A stretch of DNA of 64,000 bases from contig CP085825.1 of NCBI GenBank assembly GCA_020809705.1, forward strand, positions 806,001 through 870,000, in the 5' to 3' direction. A model generated the notes under the pieces. It had not been told where the DNA came from. It made no database searches and saw only the letters and a program-made list of their open reading frames with translations. The translations under genes were made by a program, and so were the position numbers. This stretch comes from Calonectria ilicicola (Eukaryota > Ascomycota > Sordariomycetes > Hypocreales > Nectriaceae). This document shows, one piece after another, positions 1-9,241 of this stretch (positions within the stretch are counted from its first letter, which is position 1; each line of letters starts with the position of its first letter).

Positions 1-293
1 TAGCTTTGCTATGTTAGCCACGTTAGAAAGTCTTTCCTTATTTTCTGTAGTAGAATAAACATGATACTTGCCGCTCCAGTCCCTACCAACGCAAAAGTCT
101 GAGAAAAGTAGATGAGGCAGATTGCAAATAGTGCCAGGAATGTTGTTGCATGGACCCTTTTTTGCGACTCTCTCAAATATCCGTCTCTATTTCCATCATC
201 CATTCTTTCTTCCATCTTCACGGGAATATGCTCAGGCTTGGACGAAATTTTGTCTTCGGTTCCAGTCGTTATTTCAGCAAGAGATGCCATCAT
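1..293 (-). CDS. MFS transporter, N-terminal part (siderophore/TRI12-like), cut by window edge
   Basis: Only the first 76 residues or so are present. The start is a double ATG (293 and 290). A hydrophilic, charged N-terminal tail of about 48 residues is followed by a first membrane segment (FLALFAICLIYFSQ) and then LVGTGA, the pattern that opens 14-helix MFS permeases of the siderophore-iron/TRI12 group. The frame appears to leave exon 1 at position 72 and re-enter at position 8, giving ...GTGA|QS. The intron (9-71) would start with GCAAGT, not GT, and ends CTAACATAG. A GT alternative four bases further in gives a less family-like junction. Substrate cannot be told from this fragment. The gene is divergent from the homocysteine methyltransferase. 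Confidence 0.7.
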
Positions 294-1099
294 TTTTGCG
301 ATGTGATGTAAACCTGTCAGCTCACACGAATCATTAATTAAGGGAGATTTTTAATATTTACAGGTAGTGCGGCTACTTCCGCTTCTTTTCTACGATCTAG
401 GATGTGAGATACTAAAGCCACTCAACAGCTTGGCGATACACATGGAATCCGGAAGCCGATCCGGCGTCCATGGCGCACACCCCCATCCCAATGATTCCGG
501 AAACACCAAACTGGTACAAGATCTTTCAGCTCATAATTACCCTTATAATCCCGCTTGTTACAAAAAGTTCTGGGCTTTTGTAGAGATTTTCCTGGTTGCC
601 CAAGGACTGGCTCATGAAAGATGGGCTAAGTGCCTATGCTGTCACACAAGACTCATAAATACGCACAGATCCCACCCAGATGGCAGCTAACCCAAGTTTA
701 AAATATCTCAGCTCGCGATTGCATATGTAGGTGCTCAGACTTGTACTGTGTCTTGCATGGTACTAGATTAGTCTAGGTGTTCACAAGTATCGCCTCGTCG
801 GGACACTAGTCCAAAAACCTATTGCAATTGATAGGACAGCGCAGATTTCGCCAAGATGAAGCCCATTAGGCCTTGCCAGTGCTGCACATGTAAATGGTAG
901 AAATACTGGTACAAGAACGGAATAAAAGCAACCCGGCATTGTTGGTGCTGCTGCGCACAGTGTAGCGAGCGCTACGTTTGAGCTATCCACCAAGCGGGGT
1001 CTGATGCTCCCCGCCATCGGCCGTGGATTTCTCTACTCCCTCGGCGCACGAACGAAGCAAAAAACGAAGCGGGAAATCTCTCTTGTTGCTCGGCCTCCA
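294..1099. other. Divergent intergenic region between MFS transporter and homocysteine methyltransferase
   Basis: About 800 bases that must hold both promoters. No convincing coding frame: the longest plus frame (367-690) has no recognisable motif. An in-frame ATG at 1004, upstream of the chosen methyltransferase start, is discussed under findings. Confidence 0.5.
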
Positions 1100-2140
1100 A
1101 TGGCGTCCAAGATCCTTATCCTCGACGGCGGCCTCGGCACGTCCCTCGAGGCCAAGTACAACATCACCTTCAGCAGCCGCGACACACCGCTCTGGTCGTC
1201 CGACTTGCTCGTCTCAGACCCCGCGACGCTGCTCGCGTGCCAAAAGGATTTCGGCGACATCCCCGTCGATATCTTGCTCACGGCCACCTACCAGGTCTCA
1301 CTGCACGCCTTTGCTGACACGCGCTCCAAGGAATTCCCCGACGGCATCCCCGCTGCCTCTGTGCCGCGCTTCCTCGACGATGCCGTGGCCATCGCCGAAA
1401 AGGCTACCGTTGCGAGCCCCAGCGCAAAGGTTGCGCTTAGCTGCGGACCCTACGGCGCATGCATGATCCCCGGCCAGGAGTACTCTGGCAAGTATGATGC
1501 CACCCATGACTCTGCTGAGTCGCTGGAGAAGTGGCATACCGAGCGCATGCAATTGTTTGGCGGCATCCCCAATGCCGCTTCTCGCATCGGTTACATTGCG
1601 CTCGAGACTATCCCCAGACTAGACGAGATCATTGCCATGCGCAAAGCTGTCGCGGCGACGCCAGAGTTTGCTCATCTGCCATTCTGGACAGCACTTCTCT
1701 CTCCAGGAGAGGACTTGAAGCTTCCCGATGGAAGCTCAATGGAGGCTGCTGTCGAGGCCATGCTAGATCCTGAATTGTCTAGTAGTGTTCCTTGGGGCAT
1801 TGGCATCAACTGCACGAAAGTGCATAAGCTCGATCCAATCCTCCGCATCTTTGAATCCACCGTTTCCCGTATGGTTGAAAGTGGTCGCACTTCTTCATGG
1901 CCTGCCTTAATTCTCTACCCTGATGGTACTAACGGCGAAGTTTACAATACCACAACCCAAAAGTGGGAGCTCCCAGAGGGCTCCACGGTACAGGATCGCG
2001 GGCCCTGGGAGGCGCAGCTTACAGAAGTCGTCAAGGCAACACAGGAGCGCGGGAAATGGCCAACCATCGTTGTCGGTGGATGTTGTAGGGCCACAAATGA
2101 GGATATAGGAAGACTTAAGGGCTGTTTACCCGGCCAATAA
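1100..2140 (+). CDS. Homocysteine S-methyltransferase
   Basis: Single exon, 346 residues. It transfers a methyl group from S-methylmethionine or S-adenosylmethionine to homocysteine, making methionine (yeast Mht1/Sam4 family, pfam S-methyl_trans). Seen in the sequence: the N-terminal ILDGGLGT strand-turn typical of the family, the conserved GPYGA loop (residues 116-120), LETIPRLDE (169-177), and the three zinc-ligand cysteines that activate homocysteine, Cys238 in GINC and Cys328-Cys329 in GGCC near the C-terminus. The length fits the family (about 325-350). The start at 1100 (MASKILILDGG) puts the first beta-strand directly at the N-terminus. An in-frame ATG at 1004 would add 32 basic residues. 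Expected to be cytosolic if the shorter start is used. Substrate preference (SMM or SAM) cannot be decided. Confidence 0.92.
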   Translation: MASKILILDGGLGTSLEAKYNITFSSRDTPLWSSDLLVSDPATLLACQKDFGDIPVDILLTATYQVSLHAFADTRSKEFPDGIPAASVPRFLDDAVAIAEKATVASPSAKVALSCGPYGACMIPGQEYSGKYDATHDSAESLEKWHTERMQLFGGIPNAASRIGYIALETIPRLDEIIAMRKAVAATPEFAHLPFWTALLSPGEDLKLPDGSSMEAAVEAMLDPELSSSVPWGIGINCTKVHKLDPILRIFESTVSRMVESGRTSSWPALILYPDGTNGEVYNTTTQKWELPEGSTVQDRGPWEAQLTEVVKATQERGKWPTIVVGGCCRATNEDIGRLKGCLPGQ

Positions 2141-2580
2141 AGAAAAGTTAAATGTCCGTATCATCATGTTTCTGGTTTACATGCAAAATTATGCACTCTG
2201 TCCTCACTCGAAAAGGTGTGCGAGCGGTTTAGTGTAGAAGGTTTTATAACACCTGCGTTTTGTTCAATAAAAGTTTGTGTATATACAAAATGCTATTATT
2301 GACGTGAGTTGGGCTGTAAATGCGACTTGACACACCACCCTAGATCACAAGACTTTATTTACAAGTACATAGGCGGCATGCGCCGTCGAGATAACCAGCG
2401 TGAAGGATAGCTAAATTCGTGATCGAGCAGTGCAGGGTAGTTCAAACCGCGATGAACCCCACCACAAAGCACGAATCAAGCCGACCCCACCTCCAGCCCA
2501 GAATCTCAGCGATTCAAGCGATTCTTTCCCCATCACGTTTATTCACATCCATTGTGCATCCGTTACCATAAGAAATAGCC
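2141..2580. other. Intergenic, promoter of the SDR gene
   Basis: 440 bases between two genes on the same strand, holding the methyltransferase 3' end and the SDR promoter and leader. No coding frame or recognisable regulatory box is evident. Confidence 0.4.
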
Positions 2581-3502
2581 ATGGCGTCAAAAGTTATCAT
2601 CATTACCGGTGCCAGCAAGGGCATCGGCGCCGCCATTACCAAGCACCTGCTGCAGCAGTCACACAAAGTGGTAGTAACAGCACGATCGCGGGGTCCTCTT
2701 GAAGAGTTGAAAAAGTCGCACCCTGATCAGGTGCAGTTCCTCGTGGGGGACATGACTGAAAAGGATGTATGTGGTACCCGAGATCGTGGCAATTGTATCA
2801 ACGCTTACAATATACAGCTGCCTACTAAGCTGACTGCCCTGGCGGTGTCATCCTACGGCAGGGTTGATGGTCTCGTCATCAACCATGGCGTTTTGGAGCC
2901 CAAGAGATTTGCAGACACTACGATTGACGAATGGAAACAGCTTTACGATGTCAACCTGTTTAGTGGAATCGCCCTGGTGAGCATTGCCAATTTTTTTTTA
3001 CCACATCAAAATAGCAATTGTGTGTTGCTCACAATCCTCTTCTAGGCCAAGGCAGCACTGGATGAGTTGCGCAAATCCAAAGGATGTATCGTGTGGGTTT
3101 CCTCTGGTGCTGCGACCGGCGCCTACTCGGCGTGGTCATCATATGGCTCAGCAAAGGCTGCCTACAACTCTGTCTCTGCTCACATTGCCGCCGAGGAGCC
3201 CGATATCACCAGTGTAGCCGTTGCCCCGGGCAGGGTCAACACGGAGATGCAAGGAGTTCTTCGATCGGCAGGCAAGGATACCATGGACAAGGCACAATAC
3301 GACACATTCACGGAGGCATTTGAACAGGGCACCTTGCTTAGACCGGAGCAACCTGGTCATGTCATGGCCAAATTTGTTGCCAACCCCCTCAAGGAGTTAA
3401 GCGGCAAATTTTTCAAGTGAGTTTTTACGACATGCCGAGAACGACATCATGCTAATGCTAAGTAGATGGGACTCACCTGAGGTTGCCGCATATCAAGAGT
3501 AA
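2581..3502 (+). CDS. Short-chain dehydrogenase/reductase, benzil reductase-like
   Basis: Four exons: 2581-2766, 2818-2976, 3046-3416 and 3466-3502, 250 residues in all. The introns of 51, 69 and 49 nt have GTATGT, GTGAGC and GTGAGT donors. It is an NAD(P)H-dependent carbonyl reductase with the cofactor motif TGASKGIG (9-16), a variant NHG in place of the usual NAG, and an active site of Ser134/135, Tyr148 and Lys152 in SSYGSAKAAYN. The pattern VLEP...YGSAKAA.N...EEP and the tail ...KFFKWDSPEVAAYQE closely recall yeast Irc24/YIR036C benzil reductases. The last exon is only 37 nt and is easily missed, because reading into its donor gives a premature stop (AAG TGA). Without it the protein would end at ...FFK. 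The physiological substrate is unknown. Probably cytosolic, since no signal is seen. Confidence 0.88.
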
Positions 3503-5248
3503 CTGGCTAGCAGCCGACAAATTTCCTGTATCTCAAGCAAAGTTAGCTTTGTGTCTGAATAAACATGATAGACAAGAGAGTGAATGAAGAAATATGCAAG
3601 TCAGTCGAAAGATGAAAAGCTCTTATTTTGCTCCACATTCGGGCTTCAGTATTAGCATGGAATGTAAGTTTCTTCATCATAGCATATATCATTTTATAGA
3701 ATAAAAATAGAAATTGTATTCTTACCTTGTGAAATGTCGAGTATGCGCGCCTCAAAAATTCACCTCTCGACCGACATAGGACGATTGGTGCTTGACACCT
3801 TAGGTCATCAAGCACCGTTGGCTGACTGAAACTTATGCAGGCATTGCAGATACTTCAGCCATTCCTAGTCGACACTCGACAGTCAGATAGCGATTGGCAC
3901 CACGATATGTCGGTAGAACGTAAAGACTCGGGAGAATTCTTGCAGTTCCGAAATATGCCCTGATCTTTCATACTGTTAGTACAATGTCAAGCAATCTAGG
4001 TCGCGACAAAATGAGTGAAGAATAGAGTCGATCAGACATGTCTATTGGCTTAGACTAGGTCATTCAGCATAAGAGGCTTGTCGGACCTCTTAAGACTGGG
4101 GCGACAACGTATCTCGTCATTGACGTCGTGCGCGAGGCACAGAAAGGCATTGGAGCAAAATGAGACTTACCAGAGGATCGGGTCGGAATTGACGGGTGTG
4201 ATGAACAAACCATCTAGTTCGTTGCATCTTTTCACCCCGGTATGCTGAGCAAATATGCTCGGCGGCTCTGATATAGAGCGAAGGCAAAAAGTTGTGATGA
4301 GGAAAGGAAGAGAAATTTGCCAGAGAGGAAATTTTGGCCGACAAAAGTAGTAGGCATGAGGATGGCCCGTGCACACGACAGGGATGCTCCAGCGCGAAAG
4401 AAAATGTGTGGCGCGTGCGACTAACTGGGGCAGCATTTGGGAGCGCGTCAAAGCTTGAGCATCAATCGACAGCTTGGTTTTGATAAGATTTAGGAACCAA
4501 AATATTGACGTTTGTGGATAACCGGTGGATACAGCTGAATTGAAGGCTGCTTTTCTGACATCATGTTTACATCCTGATTGAGGGATCGATGTTCTGTTTG
4601 TGAGAGTGTCCCAATGGTGAGATGTGGCTGTGCGACTGCCAGATGCCCAGTTGCAGGCGGCGCACTGCCTTTGAAGTATGAGGCAGTATTTTTTTCAGCC
4701 GTGGCCTGAAGCCTGATGCGGGTACTGTCTGCAGAATGCCAATGCAATGACCTAAACTCTAGCTGCCAGAGGTCCATTACAGTGGCTGCTGGGGCCCCTG
4801 CGTGGCTGTCATTGGCGGCCATTGGTCTGTGGCCCAGGCGGGACCCTTTTTTTTCTGGCAAGAGTGATGGGAGGGAAGGGAGTCCGGATACAAAAGAGGC
4901 TTGCCCCACCACTCGTCACCCTCCAGCAACTATCCGTCTCTTGATCGTCCTCTTTGACATAGAGAAGGCGAACTGCACACTCACCAGAACAAAGGACCTC
5001 CTTCATTCATCGGCGCACTCAAAAAATCACGCAGCGACGTTTATTTTACCACTGAATCAGCCAGACCACCGCCGGCTGCTTTCCCGTGTTGCCCTCGCTT
5101 CCTCTCTATTGTTCATTTGTGTTATTTGCACACCGCAGCACCCCCTGCACTGCCGCGCCCGCCACTATTCATACATTTATTTTGGGCGCCCGCCTGTTCA
5201 CCATCGCCATTTCGACCTGATCGCCTTCAACTTCCCACGCTGAGAAAA
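3503..5248. other. Intergenic, 1.7 kb upstream of NC2-beta
   Basis: No convincing gene was found on either strand. The longest frame (minus, 4490-4912) lacks motifs and codon regularity. The last 300 bases before 5249 are pyrimidine-rich with many short C/T runs, as in fungal 5' leaders, and probably form the NC2-beta promoter and UTR. Confidence 0.4.
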
Positions 5249-6235
5249 ATGTCGGATCACGAATTCGCAGGCAAGTAATTTTTTCCTCCCTTTCTTATTT
5301 CCTTTCTTTTTCATCCGGTCCTGGCCAATGACTGGGCCAACCCTTGTCATGCGCGGCCAGTTTGTTCTGTGTCACTGCCCACTTGCGGATTGATGCTTCA
5401 TAACCCGTTTGCTCCCAAACGAGATGTGATGCACATCAAATCATGACTCCTCATCACGCTCCTATATAACTCATTCACAAGATGAATCTCTCGGCACCCA
5501 AGCCGTTTGGTTCACCATGCATATTCTTATATTTCATCTCCTCTTCCCATCCAATCCCCAGTAACCCATTTGCCTATTTTTACCCTTACTTTCGTTACTC
5601 TTGCATTTCTCAAAATGCCGCTACCGGCTTCAGATCGCTATTGGGCAAGGTTCGATGACGGCATTACCGGTCCGGACATCCTTGCTTGAAATAATATCGG
5701 TTCGTTCTCATGCTAACTTGGATTTCATAGGCAACGACGACTTGTCGCTTCCCAAAGGTATGCTTATATCTCTATATTTCACAGCCACTATCTTCTAACC
5801 AATATTTATAGCCACCGTCCAAAAGATTGTAACAGAGATTCTTCCTCCGTCAGCTGGCGTTGCATTCGCGAAAGAAGCACGTGATCTTCTTATCGAGTGC
5901 TGTGTCGAGTTCATCACTCTCATCTCCTCTGAGGCCAACGAGATTTCTGAGAAGGAGGCAAAGAAGACTATCGCATGCGACCACATCACCAAGGCCCTTG
6001 AGCAGCTGGGCTTCTCTGACTACGTCCCTGCTGTGATGGAGGCAGCAGCAGAGCACAAGGAAGTCCAGAAGGTACGCATCCCACCCCTGATGTCCTCAGT
6101 AGAAGGTATTGACTCGGTTATTTATAGGGACGAGAGAAGAAAGCCGACAAATTCGCCAACAGTGGTATGTCAATGGAGGAACTCGCGCGCTTGCAGGAAG
6201 AGCAGTTCGCACAGGCGCGTGAAAGACATGGTTAA
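5249..6235 (+). CDS. ncb2: NC2-beta (Dr1), negative cofactor 2 histone-fold subunit
   Basis: Four exons: 5249-5270, 5731-5757, 5812-6071 and 6128-6235, 138 residues. NC2-beta pairs with NC2-alpha through histone folds, clamps TBP on the promoter and represses or modulates RNA polymerase II initiation in the nucleus. Seen: the near-invariant start NDDLSLPKATVQKIVTEILP, then FAKEARDLLIECCVEFI and EKEAKKTIACDHITKALEQLGF, which are the alpha1-alpha2-alpha3 parts of a NF-YB-like histone fold. A short charged tail (MSMEELARLQEEQFAQARE) follows. Exon 1 encodes only seven residues plus one base. Its intron is long (460 nt) and starts GCAAGT after AG, a good GC-AG intron ending CATAG. The other two introns (54 and 56 nt) are GT-AG. 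The reading frame closes across all three junctions. Confidence 0.93.
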
Positions 6236-6971
6236 ACGTAATGATGAAAGCAATATCGAATTTGGGCATTGTTTGGCGTTGATATATAGGCTTGGTTTGG
6301 TATGGGCTCTGAGTTACACAGGGCTGGTTTGACTCGATTACTTCATCATCACGATCACTTTTAGATTCTACGATCCGCCTTCCTTAATAGAAGCATCTGA
6401 CTGGACTGGTTGATTCGCCCAGGCTTAATTTATACTCGTCAAATCTTCCGCTTCATCTTTATTTCCACTGCGAGTACTATTCCATGGCCTATGCCCACCA
6501 CTTTGGCCAAGCCACTTACTGGGTTTACATGATATGATGTATTTGGGCTGAGGCAAGCACAAGCATACACAAGTACAGGGCACTGCCTATTTGCATCGTG
6601 AGCTAATCTCACATTCAGAAACATGGGATATTATAAGGCTGATTCTGCCTAACTTTGACACAGCCTCATTGCCTGTAGAGCCTTGGCTGTCATGGTGCGC
6701 AGGCATCCGTGGCCTGTTTATCGATAAGCATAAGCGCCGCCACCCGCGAAAAAAAAAAGAATGATGTAAACTCCACCACGTACCACCCCCACCATAGAGA
6801 GTGAGCCCCCCCCCTCGATACGGATACGCATCTCCATCGTCAAGTATTCTATGCGCCCATCGCCCTAGACACTTGCATCGCGCCCACTGCGCAGCTACCG
6901 CCAAAATAGGCCGCAGACGTCGAAATCGCAACAAGCCCGGGCCTCACCTCACCCGCCGGCAAGCTCGCAGG
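6236..6971. other. Intergenic between NC2-beta and sirtuin
   Basis: Holds the NC2-beta 3' UTR and the sirtuin promoter and leader. An A-run at about 6750-6760 and a C-run at 6807-6813 are present. No gene seen. Confidence 0.4.
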
Positions 6972-8319
6972 ATGGGCCAAGAAGAGTCATCGCTCGTCGC
7001 CATTGGCCCGCCCAAGACGCTCACTGATCGGAGCCTCTCTGCGGTCGCCGATTATATCACGAGCGGGCGCGCCAAGAGAATCGTCGTCTTGACGGGCGCA
7101 GGAATCTCTACAGCCGCTGGAAGTATGTGCGCTTGAGTGTTGTTGCTACGCAGGACACGCCTCTAATCATGGTGCTCCATTAGTCCCCGATTTCCGATCG
7201 CCCAAGACTGGCCTCTACAATAATCTTGCGCGCCTCAAGCTGCCTTATGCCGAAGCTGTATTCGACATTTCCTTCTTCCGCCAGAACCCGGAGCCCTTTT
7301 ACGTCCTCGCTAACGAGCTCTACCCTGGGAAATTCCACCCCACCGTTTCCCATGCCTTTATAGCGCTTCTCGCCCGCAAGGGCCTCCTCCAGATGCTCTT
7401 CACGCAAAACATTGACTGCCTCGAGCGTGCGGCTGGGGTGCCGTCAGACAAGATTATCGAGGCCCATGGCAGCTTTGCGACCCAGCGTTGTATTGACTGC
7501 AAGACTGAGTTTCCCGACGAGGAGATGAAGGCACACGTTTTACAAGCAAAGGTCCCTCACTGTAAACAAGAGGACTGCAATGGACTGGTTAAGCCTGACA
7601 TTGTCTTTTTCGGAGAGCCTCTCCCCAAGACATTTGATCACAACACATACCAGGCAGCCATGGCGGACCTGGTTTTGATCGTCGGTACTAGCTTGTCCGT
7701 CTATCCGTTCGCGGGACTGCCGGAGCTGGCTTCGGAGGGAAAGCCGCGAGTCCTCTTCAACATGGAGCGCGTGGGCCAGCTGGGAAGCAGGACCGACGAT
7801 GTCATAGAGCTGGGCACTTGTGATGCGGGTATTCGAAGACTTGCAGACGAGCTTGGCTGGCGGGAGGAACTGGAGGAACTCTGGAAAGAGACAGTGGGAC
7901 ACAAGGAGGCAAACAGACAGCTCAACAGTCAGGACGAGGTTCAGGAGCAGCTCGAGGACGAAGTGGAGAAGCTTGCTGCCGAGGTTGAGGCCGTGATTCT
8001 CAGGGATGACAAAGATGACGTTGAGAAGCACGCTGATAGTCAGGCTTCGGAGGCTGCCCAAGAAGGCAAAGTGGTTGCGTCGGCTGACTCGCTGACCAAA
8101 GGTCAGAAAGAAGAGAAGACCGAGAAACAAGAGGATCAAGGCAATACTCCCGCTGCCACCGTCGAGGCAGCAATCTTGCCCTCACCGCCAGCACTACCAC
8201 CCATAGATACACATGATGACACCGCTAAGGAGAATCAGGAACTTACAGCCGATGTGAGCGGGAAAGCGGCAACGGAACCGCGGGGCGCCAATCAGACGCC
8301 CAAGGAAGAGGCAAACTAG
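6972..8319 (+). CDS. hst2: NAD-dependent protein deacetylase, Hst2/SIRT2-type sirtuin
   Basis: Two exons, 6972-7122 and 7184-8319, with a 61-nt intron (GTATGT...CATTAG) that splits the codon of Ile51 in GIPDFRS. 428 residues. The enzyme removes acetyl groups from lysines with NAD+. Seen: the NAD-binding GAGIS (42-46) and GIPDFRSPKTGLY (50-62), TQNID (124-128), catalytic His145 in EAHGS, zinc ligands Cys153, Cys156, Cys177 and Cys182, KPDIVFFGE (187-195) and GTS (218-220). GLYNNL and the PY.EA.F.I.FF..NPEPF stretch place it with Hst2/SIRT2 rather than Sir2 or Hst4. After the catalytic core (to about 290) comes a 140-residue tail rich in Glu, Lys, Ala and Gln, longer than in yeast Hst2 and probably disordered or partly helical. 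Convergent with the laccase. Confidence 0.95.
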
Positions 8320-9241
8320 AGGGTGGGGAGCTAACATTAAGCTATTGGAATAAAAAAAGATACGATTTCCCCGTGCTGGATGGATGGGTGAGGGACTGCA
8401 TGGGTGTGGAGGGGGGGGTTACAACGCTGCTTATTTTTACCAAGCATACAGGTAGCTATCTTGAGCTGCACCACGCCATGCATCATGCATCAGAGACATA
8501 TGATAGCGAGAAACGGTACATGATCTGCAAGACGCTGTGACTCCCCGTCTTGGCATTTTGTACTTTTTTTTTCTTTTTCGCTCCCACCCGCAGATACGAC
8601 GCTGTTATATGCAGCATTTTTTACTTCAGTACAACGTATGAAATACGGCATGGCGAATAGTTTTCGGGTAATAGGTGACGAGTCACGAGACCATTCATTC
8701 TCTTTTTTCCCCTTTTTCGTCCATTTACGAGGAGTCACAAATCAGCACCAGCACGAGCACCAACATCCACACAATAGATAGAGAGAGCACGGTGAAGCAG
8801 ACACAAAAAGCAAAGATTTTTTTATGACCATCATTTTATATCCAGAACCTTTATATATAGAGAGAGCATTATAAACCCGAGAGACCAAATCCAACCCATG
8901 ACCCGAAAAAGAAAAGCTGGTGCCAACCCAGATAAGGAAAAAAAAAAAAGTGACATCAAAAAAATTTCCGTACCGTATATTAGTGGGCACTCGGCCCTAT
9001 ACATGGGTCTGTCTGCCGTTCCTAGAATAGAATAGGAAAAGGAAAGAAAAAAACAGAGCAGCACACCATTCGTACGGAACTTAGCCTAGAAGACGAAGAA
9101 GAAGAGAAGAAGTAAAAATAAGGGGAGAGTTGGCAAAAAAAAAAAAAAAGCAAAAAGCCCAGCCCAGGGTCGTCGTAATCAGTTATCATTTTTTCCCCCC
9201 TTCTCATGTTGCGCAAGAGTTTCCAATTGCGGCAATCAGAT
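8320..9241. other. Convergent 3' regions of sirtuin and laccase
   Basis: About 920 bases between two stop codons, AT-rich with many A-runs (for example 8939-8949 and 9134-9149), as expected for transcript 3' ends. The frames here are low-complexity and lack motifs. Confidence 0.45.
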
